A DNA stretch of 64,000 nt, taken from CALXVA01 sp944392465 (GTDB lineage: Bacteria > Bacillota > Clostridia > TANB77 > CAG-508). The position numbers were made by a program, and so were the translations under genes. Each line of letters opens with the position of its first letter. Positions within the stretch are counted from its first letter, which is position 1. Under the pieces are notes generated by a model that made no database searches, was not told where the DNA came from, and was given only the letters and a program-made list of their open reading frames with translations. Below are positions 48,601 through 56,700 of this stretch, one piece after another. The stretch lies in NCBI GenBank assembly GCA_963931155.1, contig OZ006978.1:1426001-1490000 (forward strand). Reading direction: 5' to 3'.

Positions 48601-49330
48601 AATAACGAGTATAACAGTAAGAGCAACTCCAATAAGATATTTTGATAATTATAAATTAACCGCAATAAAATATAAGATGGATAGCATAGAAGAACAATCA
48701 AAAGAGATAGAACTAGAAATACCAGTACAATTTTATAAAGAAATATACACATACGAAGATTGGCAGTCTATAGAAGAAGGAATATATCAAAATTATAGGT
48801 TGATGGCAGATATAGACTTTACAGGAAAGCCAAGTATAAAAAATAATATAAAAGTGAATAGGCTAGAAGCAGAAAATAAAATATATACATTAAAAAATAT
48901 AAAACTAGAATTTAGTGATGCAAATACAGGATTAATAAACAATGTAAAGACAAGAATAAAAAATATAGGATTTGAAAACATAATATTAACTAATATAGCC
49001 TCTACAGGCAATTATTTTGGAATTATATCTACAAATGGTGGAATTATTGATAATGTAAAATTTAGCAATATAACAATTGAAGCACAAAAAATGAACTATG
49101 TTGGAATAGTTGGAAGTTTTGTGTTCGGAGAAGTAACAAATGTAGAAATGGAAAACATTAACGTAAATGGTAATTCTTATATTGGTGGTTTAGCCGGAGA
49201 ATGTAACTATAATGTTAATAATGTAAAGGCAAAAGATATTCATGTTACAGCTGTAGATAACTATGCTGGAGGAATTATGGGAATAACTACTGGTCCAACT
49301 CGGAAATCCAATTTATCAAGAAAATATTAA
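42617..49330 (+). CDS. Giant double-anchored surface protein 2, N-terminal part (frameshifted)
   Basis: Translation probably starts at GTG 42617 (GAGG four bases upstream), giving a basic tail (MRKDRINKIQVNNKKKRKEK), a transmembrane helix (LPTFILIGLILMIIIIAIIYYVFL) and the shared membrane-proximal domain. Fibronectin-III-like domains, the jelly-roll module (about 904-1054) and GLUG beta-helix blocks follow, as in paralogues 1 and 3. The frame breaks after GGIMGITTGPT at about residue 2229. Deleting C 49301 restores GPTGNPIYQENINITNSEV and joins the frame that runs to 52049. The full protein would be about 3144 residues. Unlike loci 1 and 3 this gene has its own start codon independent of the AG tract. 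Confidence 0.8.
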   Translation: MRKDRINKIQVNNKKKRKEKRGLNNKGKGKRINVKNLPTFILIGLILMIIIIAIIYYVFLRYAPEQIITYSGYAIEGQALAENLKNSDISNVKPYLDLVEVQENDLLYKRLNSYYVGEDDKKEIDINYPIYINNGNALLNIGKNTKLITVNYEEVEGYPEFMMTDGVMYNGADLTRADGNKYIFLKSEDEIYTNVGAIKITTVSNTYNIKEFSNIYFTENAITYYEMEDGYLQYKRIDDVDKNSKIEVNGESLTYKTFLERLGIIDTEENNSNDKKDNETEEANKINENTVEEPEQVNEENSIDENNNTNDSTENKQEENQEPEWQEGMWEKPEVSCTDFEGEVYTIRTNLSVRDRAGVITRGITFEIYLDGRLNRRVQASQAGILEITNLRPSSEYEIRGIFYYNDKNGVEQEEEFYTGKVTTKSIDTLGTLDFSFQNGKIYSNKIELIHLKLNNNIDEEVIKGISRLQIEIGDIAYRLSNNQVNDIKAGKEITYQTSESLTSNSRIKYKITAFDRFGNELKEKNNEGETITSKQMPTASIRPTKQDVTEIEIEVTLNNKDNVKLENYRYEITNQSGEVVKSGALGKNDNGTDGGNSNEGENIKDGTKETLKFNDLDPNGYYQIVIYGDYDLEDGTGIKENAELGRGSFVTRPIASLGYMQVKIDDKEITQNSMNLGISIDENQTDARLLAILDKVEVVIYDQGKNSDQINQGQEEQSKETEVQRITFTKEQVQQLKVAEEVEQDLERLNSNTIYRIDVITTVKQGTVEEIVEDKQNIEQLITLKMPAEVQIKNQFVIGTMIDLDMRIEDLDNAVLTNKVRIEVRDKDNKLIDLSEMQTNADYERKTYEDLTPNEEYRIIVYAPQYNIGSTDETYEADYILKEIKIVTETGISGKLDLIGLEKAPTGKNLVDVSSKVNWFERCFDLSYSYGINYDENTKILKLGEKLSDSMKKKDYYDLSEYLGQEVTISFKARTENNAKLEVIEKLNNDFYNTDWKSYYKINDLSKEWQEYQYTLTLSQTGYLGFYVLEGYATVEIQNLQVELGNRKTDYEEFKYDYNANIAVTVSDERDEIATNDYYIRIYKNNEQIQELRYEEIGEDNKVENAIKTYNIEPNANYKIELLVKIGGRYYELDSQEFTTEGAKEIKGIFNLNDYLKIQPFGSYIILNDLDMQNSSSKYIFGAFVEEGGFSGTIDYNGKKIHISSNEFFGLFRRIEKNGTIKNVVFDINFDNPSDISEFPSLVAYNHGKMENIQINMWQSSNGTVGLYKILCDYNYGVVDNFIINVKNDINVLGSSQVGLILRNNFGTVKNGYIYGHDINVTETNNGYKYLGIVSNYANATISNVFTLTNINYLNSLSDNNTANIVYNNYENATVQNVYSVGVGKNTTDLTHGPNVHVKGSKKVYNNYYFADEIFTSELETKGNMLSLWDSTFQNQIINQDGAFIVDELVNKGFYPQLNMPECMPAQEYIELPEVKDADLPDILSTKVLEQGTNTVKVEFSVNNPSSETISNIQIENIDVDILSQEYNNGKSTVIAELKNPIICVSSYNVLSISTKGAYGSTYKREYEKGERVINVDLYKEIWNVTDWKAIADSPTENYMLMEDLNFINEGNSIHISEIRGILNGNGHTVSNIHLNNGEPLFYMVYGTLKDMYIKNYIQEGKITHGGIIAGLASGRIDGVHVTNAEVNSQENTGTVMIGALIGDCWNSSVTNCSVNNSSVNVNMETGTLYLGGAIGQVQNTTIDCCYTYNISMNDSNVTNAGIGGIIGTGSYNKITNCYSGGKIVSKNINVGGILGLSGAEVEIENCYSTVNISTNNINLGGIIGRSTAVDTEGIVNNLSIGKIYTTSGIESINRIIGSTTNTTDNNYAYEKQLLNGYASEEEKGATLLTKEEVLNLNLGESFNYDKKGEGILPKLYNTEGTELLPNQQDIFLDDSMEVGNVNLEVESIETAKPNTTEAEITVKIKNPEEIEITDLEIEDMEVAEVTRNVTQNGITSITVRATPIRYFDNYKLTAIKYKMDSIEEQSKEIELEIPVQFYKEIYTYEDWQSIEEGIYQNYRLMADIDFTGKPSIKNNIKVNRLEAENKIYTLKNIKLEFSDANTGLINNVKTRIKNIGFENIILTNIASTGNYFGIISTNGGIIDNVKFSNITIEAQKMNYVGIVGSFVFGEVTNVEMENINVNGNSYIGGLAGECNYNVNNVKAKDIHVTAVDNYAGGIMGITTGPTRKSNLSRKY

Positions 49331-49457
49331 TATAACTAATTCAGAAGTAACAGGAAAATCCTATATAGGAGGAATAGTTGGAGACTGTTATGAAACAGTT
49401 TTAGAATATAGTAATATTAAGGGTAGTTCAATAACAGGAACTAGTTATGTAGGCGGA

Positions 49458-52049
49458 ATGTGTGGAAGAAAAAGATTGCCAAATTTAAATCATTGCTTAG
49501 ATAATATAGTAGATGATTGTAACATTTATGGAAGTCAGGGCTATGTTGGTGGAATAATGGGCTACAGTGATTGTTATGAAAACTCCGCAATTGTAAAAAA
49601 TACAAATATAATTGGAACAAGTGTTGATTGTGATCAAGTAGGAGGAATTGCAGGAGGTACGACTTATTTATTATTTTACTGCAATGTTAATAATTGCACA
49701 ATAAGATCATTAGGAAACAAGGTTGGCGGTATAGTTGGAGGATATTATGGTGCTAATGAAGCTCATGCACCTCAGGAATGTTTTGTTGGTCAGACAAATA
49801 TAGAAGGAAATGCGATGGTTGGAGGTTTAATGGGAGTATTTACACAAGGGCCACTAAATGGAAGTTTGGTAAACGCTAACATTAAAGCAATTTCACACTC
49901 GGCTGGAGGTTTAATAGGAATGTTAGATAATTCTAACATGACTACGATTTCATATAGAAGTAAGATTTCAAATTGTGGTATAGCATCTTCAAATATATCT
50001 TCAAAAGCTAATGTGGGTGGTATTATAGGAAATGTATCAAAAACTTTAGCAAAGGAAGGAGAATATTACAAAAACATATATGTTGACGCAACATTACAAT
50101 CTGAAGATAAAGATAGTGTATCTATGGGAATTGGTAATTCAAAAATCAGTAACGAAAATATAATAAATACTTATATTTATAAGTATAGTAAAATAAATGA
50201 TGAATATATAAATGAAATAATAGATACATATAAACAAGAACAGTATGTAAATGGAGATGATTTAAGATTAGAACAAACATATAGAAGTACATTCGGATGG
50301 AATGGACATTATTCATACATACCTTTACAAAGTGATTCTTATCCAACACCTAAAAATGTAAAAAATGCAACAGACGTGAAATTGCCAACAGACCCAGAAA
50401 TTACAGAAATAAGTTCATTGAATGATACAGAAGATAAAAACAATGCTACAACACAAAATAATATAACAGCACAAAACAATATAGAAACTGAAAATAAAGT
50501 AACACTACCAAATTGTACAGTATATCCAGTTTCTGTTAATGAAATAAACGTAGATTTTAGTGGAGTAGTAAATAATTATAATGAGAAAGTACATACTAAA
50601 ATTGCCAATGAACAACAAGCAGGACAAAGTTCAAAGTATCAAAACTCATTAACAAAATTCGCATACTTCATCAATGGACAAGAACTAGAAACAGTAGAAT
50701 TAAGCAATAGCACAAATCAAACATATACGTTCAAATATAATTTTAAGGACACAATAGAAATAAAACTAAGCAATGGACAAGAAGAAAAGATAATCACAAT
50801 AACACCAGACGATGTAAGAAGTGAAGCAAGTTTAGTTGGAGGAAACAATGCATACTTACTTGGAACAAATCTATACATTAATGGAAAAATACAACAAGGA
50901 GAATATGTAAATGTATATGAAGGATATGCTTTAAGAAAAGATGGCACAGTTATGAACATTGTTACAGGCGAATTTGTGGAAAATACAGGTGCAGATTCAA
51001 GTAATAATGTAAATTCTTCGCAAACTTATCTAGAACAAGATAAAGAAACATATTTAGAACAAACACCAAAGCCACTTCATACATACGATTACAAAGGAAA
51101 CACAATAGAAGTATATGGAACATACAGCAAAATAAACGGAAATATAAAACTGCAAGTATACAATGTGAGAAGCGGAAAACTATCAGCACTTTCAAATTCA
51201 CTAGATATGAAAATTGGAAACAGCATAACAGATAATTACAACAATAAAGAATACCAAACAATACTAAATACTTCAGGAGAATTAGTAGACTTAAAAGAAA
51301 TGCTAAAATATCCAGATAATTTCTTAACAAGAAATATAAAACAAATAGAACAAAATACAGATGAAGAAAAAACAGAAGTAATGGTGCTATATAACACAGG
51401 CAAAGTAATAGTATTCAATTATGTAAGTGGAGAAGTAGTATATGAGAATAACGAGAAATCAGATGAAGGACTAACAGATTATATTGCAGGAAGTATAGAG
51501 AATATATGGAATGACTACGAAGAAAAACAGCAAGAATATGCAAAAAGTAAAGAGCTAGAGCAAAAGCTGGCAGAATTACCTGTAGAAAAAGCCATTGAGC
51601 GAGTAAACGGAAATGCTCAAAACAACAATAACCAAAGTGAAAATGAAAATAATTTAAGTAGCAATGGCTCAACTTCAAATGTTGCAAATAATTCAAACAA
51701 CGGAAATACAACTAGTTCAAGCGATAAAAACAATACAGAAAGTTCAACAAATTCATCAAGTACAAACTCAAACAACGACTATATAACCGTATACAATGCA
51801 GAAACAGGAGAATACGAAGTATATAGTGAAGACGAAATACTAAACGAAATCGATGAAACACCAGTATCAGAAACAGAAAAAATAACACAAAACGGACTAG
51901 AAGGAATATATGGGTATAATGCAAAAGAAGAAACAAAACCACAAACAAATGGAGCAATAATAGTGATATCAACAATTGTTGTGGTTATGTTAGCATTAGT
52001 TATTTTAAGAAAGATTGTGGTGAAAAAGAATACAAAAAACAATGTATAA
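49458..52049 (+). CDS. Giant surface protein 2, C-terminal part after frameshift
   Basis: This frame is already open from about 49302 and continues the GLUG beta-helix of the preceding part (YIGGIVGDCYE, YVGGMCGRKR, YVGGIMGYSD). The ATG at 49458 is an internal Met, not a real start. The rest matches paralogues 1 and 3: a PVSVNEINVDFS segment, SEASLVGGNNAYLLGTNLYINGK, an Asn/Ser-rich stalk, GLEGIYGYNAKEETKPQTNG and a C-terminal transmembrane helix with a basic tail. Without the base insertion it would be the last 860-910 residues of giant protein 2. Confidence 0.8.
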   Translation: MCGRKRLPNLNHCLDNIVDDCNIYGSQGYVGGIMGYSDCYENSAIVKNTNIIGTSVDCDQVGGIAGGTTYLLFYCNVNNCTIRSLGNKVGGIVGGYYGANEAHAPQECFVGQTNIEGNAMVGGLMGVFTQGPLNGSLVNANIKAISHSAGGLIGMLDNSNMTTISYRSKISNCGIASSNISSKANVGGIIGNVSKTLAKEGEYYKNIYVDATLQSEDKDSVSMGIGNSKISNENIINTYIYKYSKINDEYINEIIDTYKQEQYVNGDDLRLEQTYRSTFGWNGHYSYIPLQSDSYPTPKNVKNATDVKLPTDPEITEISSLNDTEDKNNATTQNNITAQNNIETENKVTLPNCTVYPVSVNEINVDFSGVVNNYNEKVHTKIANEQQAGQSSKYQNSLTKFAYFINGQELETVELSNSTNQTYTFKYNFKDTIEIKLSNGQEEKIITITPDDVRSEASLVGGNNAYLLGTNLYINGKIQQGEYVNVYEGYALRKDGTVMNIVTGEFVENTGADSSNNVNSSQTYLEQDKETYLEQTPKPLHTYDYKGNTIEVYGTYSKINGNIKLQVYNVRSGKLSALSNSLDMKIGNSITDNYNNKEYQTILNTSGELVDLKEMLKYPDNFLTRNIKQIEQNTDEEKTEVMVLYNTGKVIVFNYVSGEVVYENNEKSDEGLTDYIAGSIENIWNDYEEKQQEYAKSKELEQKLAELPVEKAIERVNGNAQNNNNQSENENNLSSNGSTSNVANNSNNGNTTSSSDKNNTESSTNSSSTNSNNDYITVYNAETGEYEVYSEDEILNEIDETPVSETEKITQNGLEGIYGYNAKEETKPQTNGAIIVISTIVVVMLALVILRKIVVKKNTKNNV

Positions 52050-52106
52050 ATTATGTTTTTTTACATATAATATATTCAACGCATAATTCCAATACACATC
52101 AAAATA

Positions 52107-52140
52107 AACGAGCAATGGAAACATTTTTCCATTGCTCGTT
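52107..52140. terminator. 15-bp perfect hairpin between giant gene 2 and the second ATPase
   Basis: Positions 52107-52121 pair perfectly with 52126-52140 around a 4-nt loop. No T run follows on the plus strand. On the minus strand a T-rich stretch follows. The 3' arm overlaps the first two bases of the -35 of the next promoter, so it may combine termination with regulation. Confidence 0.65.
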
Positions 52141-52167
52141 GACACAATACAATAATTGTTGTATACT
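52139..52167 (+). promoter_or_regulatory. Consensus promoter with palindromic operator-like site
   Basis: TTGACA (52139-52144), a 17-bp spacer and TATACT (52162-52167). An inverted repeat ATACAA-N6-TTGTAT (52147-52164) fills the spacer and overlaps the -10, a typical position for a repressor site. Confidence 0.75.
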
Positions 52168-52186
52168 ATAAGTAGAGGTGAAAACT

Positions 52187-53392
52187 ATGATACAAAGAGA
52201 TATCTATTTGAAAAAACTTATAGATTTTAGAGATAAAGATTTAATTAAAATTGTAACAGGAATTAGAAGATGCGGTAAATCTACTTTATTTGATATATAT
52301 ATTAACTATTTAAAAGAACAAGGAGTACAGGAAGATCAAATAATAAAACTAAATCTAGAAAGTCAAGAATATAATTTTGAAAGTTATGTTGAACTATATA
52401 ACTATATAAGTAAAAGATTAGTTAAAAGCAAAAAAAATTATGTTTTTATAGATGAAGTTCAACGTGTAGATGAATTTCAAAAGACTATAGATAGTTTATA
52501 TATAGATAAAAATATTGATTTATATATAACAGGTTCAAATGCATATCTTTTATCTGGAGAATTAGCAACTCTAATTTCAGGCAGATATGTAGAAATAAAA
52601 ATGTTACCATTATCTTTCAAAGAATATATGTCAGCCTTTAACGAAAATATAGATAAACAAGAAAAATTATTAGATTATTTAAAATACGGTTCATTGCCAC
52701 TAACAGTAGAATTATTTAAAACAAATCCAGATATAATCGAAAGTTATATAGATGGAGTGTTTTCAACTGTTATATATAAGGATGTAATGCAAAGAAATAA
52801 TATAAATAATAAAATGTTATTAGAAAGTATTATAAAATACATTTTTAGTAACATAGGAAGTCAAATAACTACTAAAAAAATAAGTGACACATTAACAAGT
52901 ATGAATAGAGCTACAAGTAATCATACAGTAGAAAATTATATTTCAGCATTAATAGATGCATTTTTGTTATATAAAGTTGATAGATTTGACGCCAAAGGAA
53001 AAAATGTCCTTGCAAGTGGGTACAAGTATTACATTGCAGATATAGGATTTAGAGCACATATGCTTGGAAAAAAAGCTGGACAAGATATGGGACATATATT
53101 GGAAAATATAGTTTATTTGGAATTGTTAAGAAGAGGATATAAAGTATATACGGGAAAAATAGAGAATTTAGAAATAGATTTTGTAGCTGAAAATAAAAAT
53201 GGGCTAGAATATTATCAGGTATCATTAACTACGAGAGATGAGAAAACATTAGAAAGAGAATTAAAGCCATTGCAAAAAACGGGAGACTTTTATCCTAAAT
53301 ATTTGTTAACAATGGAAAGAGATTTAGAAGCAGACTATAATGGAATAAGGAAAATAAATATAATAGATTGGTTGCTTGAAGAAAAAATCTAA
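52187..53392 (+). CDS. AAA_14/DUF4143 ATPase, second copy type
   Basis: The product of about 401 residues starts MIQRDIYLKKLIDFRDKDL and has Walker A TGIRRCGKST, Walker B YVFIDEVQR and the sensor-like ITGSNAYLLSGELATLISGRY. A DUF4143-type C-terminus follows. The nuclease-like motif seen in the first ATPase is degraded here: EIDFVA is present, but the EVK strand reads YYQVS. ATG 52187 is chosen because AGAGGTG lies seven bases upstream; an in-frame GTG at 52178 overlaps that site. The protein is only distantly similar to the ATPase at 40855, so the two are not a recent duplication. Confidence 0.85.
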   Translation: MIQRDIYLKKLIDFRDKDLIKIVTGIRRCGKSTLFDIYINYLKEQGVQEDQIIKLNLESQEYNFESYVELYNYISKRLVKSKKNYVFIDEVQRVDEFQKTIDSLYIDKNIDLYITGSNAYLLSGELATLISGRYVEIKMLPLSFKEYMSAFNENIDKQEKLLDYLKYGSLPLTVELFKTNPDIIESYIDGVFSTVIYKDVMQRNNINNKMLLESIIKYIFSNIGSQITTKKISDTLTSMNRATSNHTVENYISALIDAFLLYKVDRFDAKGKNVLASGYKYYIADIGFRAHMLGKKAGQDMGHILENIVYLELLRRGYKVYTGKIENLEIDFVAENKNGLEYYQVSLTTRDEKTLERELKPLQKTGDFYPKYLLTMERDLEADYNGIRKINIIDWLLEEKI

Positions 53393-53424
53393 AAAGGTTA
53401 TAAGTAGAAAACTAAAAAATAGTA

Positions 53425-53489
53425 TTCCAATTTAAAATAATTATGATATAATAAAAATGCCATTGGGTTCACTTCACAGACTCCTTGGC
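53425..53489 (+). promoter_or_regulatory. Promoter and 5' hairpin of giant locus 3
   Basis: TTCCAA (53425-53430), a 16-bp spacer and TATAAT (53447-53452). A hairpin from GCCA to TGGC at 53459-53489 replaces several stem bases of the locus 1 hairpin with other pairing bases (GGG/CTC region), suggesting the structure rather than the sequence is kept. Confidence 0.65.
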
Positions 53490-53624
53490 ACAAGAAACAA
53501 AAAACAATAATTTTTTAACAAAACAGAACTAAAGTATGAATTTTAGTATTTGAGAAAAAATGATTGCAAAGATAAAGTAAAAAAACTTGAAAAACAAAAA
53601 ACAAATGAAAGGAAAGAGTAAAAA

Positions 53625-53699
<75 letters not shown>

Positions 53700-53737
53700 A
53701 TAACCTACCAGTATTTATACTAGTAGGAATAGTTGTA

Positions 53738-56700
53738 ATGCTAATAATACTAGTGGTAATATATTATATATTTTTAAGGTATTCACCAGAGCAAATAATA
53801 ACATATAGTGGGTATGCAATAGAAGGAAAAGAAATGGTGGAGAACTTAAAGAGTAGTGATAAGTCCAAGTTAGCACCATACTTGGGCTTAATTGCTGTGC
53901 AAGAGAATGATTTGATATATAAAAAATTAAATTCATATTACATAGGAGAAGATGATAAAAAAGAGATAGACATAAATTATCCAATATACATAAATGAAGG
54001 AAATGCACTTTTAAACTTAGGGAAAAATACAAAATTAATAACAGTAAATTATGAAAAAGTAGAAGGCTACCCAGACTTCATGATGGCAGATGGAGTAATG
54101 TATAATGGAGCTGATATAACAAGAGCAGATGGAAACAAGTATTTATTCCTAAAAAGTGAAGATGAAATATACACCAATGTAGAACCAATAACAATAACAA
54201 CAGCAAATGGAGAATATACAATAAAAGAATTTAGTAACATATATTTTGCAGAAGACCATATAGCATATTATGAGATGGAAGGCATGCAGAAAAGTGAAGA
54301 GCAGACTGACAATAATGCAGAAATTAAACAAGAAGAAAATAGTAAGAGCGATAATTTAAAAGATAGCTATTTACAATACAAAGAAATAAACCCAATAGAC
54401 CCAGATTCAAAAGCAAAAATAAATGGAGAAACAATAACATACAAAACATTATTAGAGAGATTAGATATTTTACAAACCGAAGAAAGCAATGCAAACAATA
54501 ACAAAGAAGAAAATACATTAAATGAAACAGAAGAAGATGATGTGAAAAATACGACAAACGAAGAGAATACAATTGCAGAAGAAACAACAGAGCAAAACAA
54601 TGGTAATACTAATCAAAATATGACAAACACAGAGAATAACAATAATAACGACAATAATGAAGATGAATGGCAAGAAGGAATGTGGGAAAAACCAGAAGTA
54701 AGTTGTACAGACTTTGAAGGAGAAGTATATACAATAAGAACAAATTTATCAGTAAGAGATAGAGCAGGAGTTATAACAAGAGGAATAACATTTGAAATAT
54801 ATTTAGATGGAAGATTAAATAGAAGAGTACAAGCTAGTCAAGCAGGAACACTAGAAATAACAAACTTACAACCAAGTTCAGAATATGAGATAAGAGGAAT
54901 ATTCTATTACAATGATGAAAACGGTGTAGAACAAGAAGAAGAGTTTTACACAGGAAAAGTAACAACAAAATCAATAGATACATTAGGAACATTAGACTTT
55001 AGCTTCCAAAATGGAAAGATATATTCAAATAAAATAGAATTAATACATTTGAAGCTAAATAACAATATAAATGAAGAAGTAGTAAGAGGAATATCAAGAG
55101 TACAAGTAGAAATAGGAGATGTAGCATATAGATTAACAAATGCACAAATAGATGAATTAAAAGCAGGAAAAGAAATAATATATCAAACAAGTGAAAACTT
55201 AACATCAAATAGTAAGATAAAATATGAAATAACAGCATTTGATAGATATGGAAATGAATTAAAAGAGAAAAACAATACAGGAGAAACAATAACATCAAAA
55301 CAAGCACCAACATCAAGTATAAGAGTAACAAAACAAGATGTAACAGAAGTAGACCTAGAAGTAACACTTACAAATAAAGATAATGTAAGTTTAGAAAACT
55401 ATAGATATGAGATAACAAATCAAAGTGGAGATGTAGTAAAGCAAGGAACACTAGGCAACAATGGAGTAGCAAGCAATGGAAACAAAGATGATTTAGCATT
55501 TACGGACTTAGATCCTAATGGATATTATCAAATAGTAATATATGGAGATTATGACTTAGAAAATGGAGAAGGAGAACATCAAAATAGTGAACTAGGAAGA
55601 GGAAGCTTTGTAACAAGACCAATAGCATCACTAGGATATATGCAAGTGAAAATAGATGACAAAGAAGTAACACAAGATAGCATTAATCTTGGAATAAGCA
55701 TAGATGAAAACCAAACAGATGCAAGACTTTTAGCAATATTAGATAAGGTAGAAGTAGTAATTTATGATGAAGGTAAAAATATAGAAGATGCAGGAAATGA
55801 TGAAAACAACTCAAATAATAATGATAGTAACAACCAAGGTGATAGCAATAACAACCAAACCAACCAAAAACAATTAGAACAAGAAGAAACCGAGGTACAA
55901 CGCATTACATTCACACAAGAACAAGTAGAACAACTAAAAGTAGCAGAAGAAGTAGAACTAGACCTAGAGAGGCTAAACTCAAACACAAAATACAGAATAG
56001 ATGTAATCACCACAGTAAAGCAAGGTTCAGTTGAAGAAGTAGTAGAAGATAAGCAAAACATAGACCAAGTAATAACCCTAAAGATGCCAGCAGAAGTACA
56101 AATAAGAAACCAATTTGTAATAGGAACAATGATAGACTTAGATATGAGAATAGAAGATATAGATGGAGCAGATTTAGTAGATAAAGTAAGAATAGAAGTA
56201 AGAGATAAAGATAATAAATTAGTAGACTTAAGTGAGATGCCAACGAATGCAGAATGGGAAAGAAAAACATATGAGGACTTAACACCAAATGAAACATATA
56301 CAATACTAGTGTATGCACCACAATACAATGAAGGAAGTACTGACGCAACATATAAAGCAGATTACTTATTAAAAAAGATAGAAATAGTAACAGAAACAGG
56401 AATAAGTGGAAAGTTAGATTTGATAGGACTAGAAAAAACACCATCAGGAAAGAATCTAATAGATGCAAGTTCAAAAGTAAATTGGTACATTAAATGCTTT
56501 TCATTTACTGGAAATGAATATGGCTTAAATTATAACCCAGAATTAAAAATAATTACACTAGGAGGAGCTGGAACTCCCCGAAACATATATTACGATTTAA
56601 GTAAATACTTAGGACAAGAAGTAACAATTAGTTTTAAAGCAAAAGGCAATATAAATGTAAAAATGTATTTAATAGAGAAAAATGATTCAAATATGGAAAA

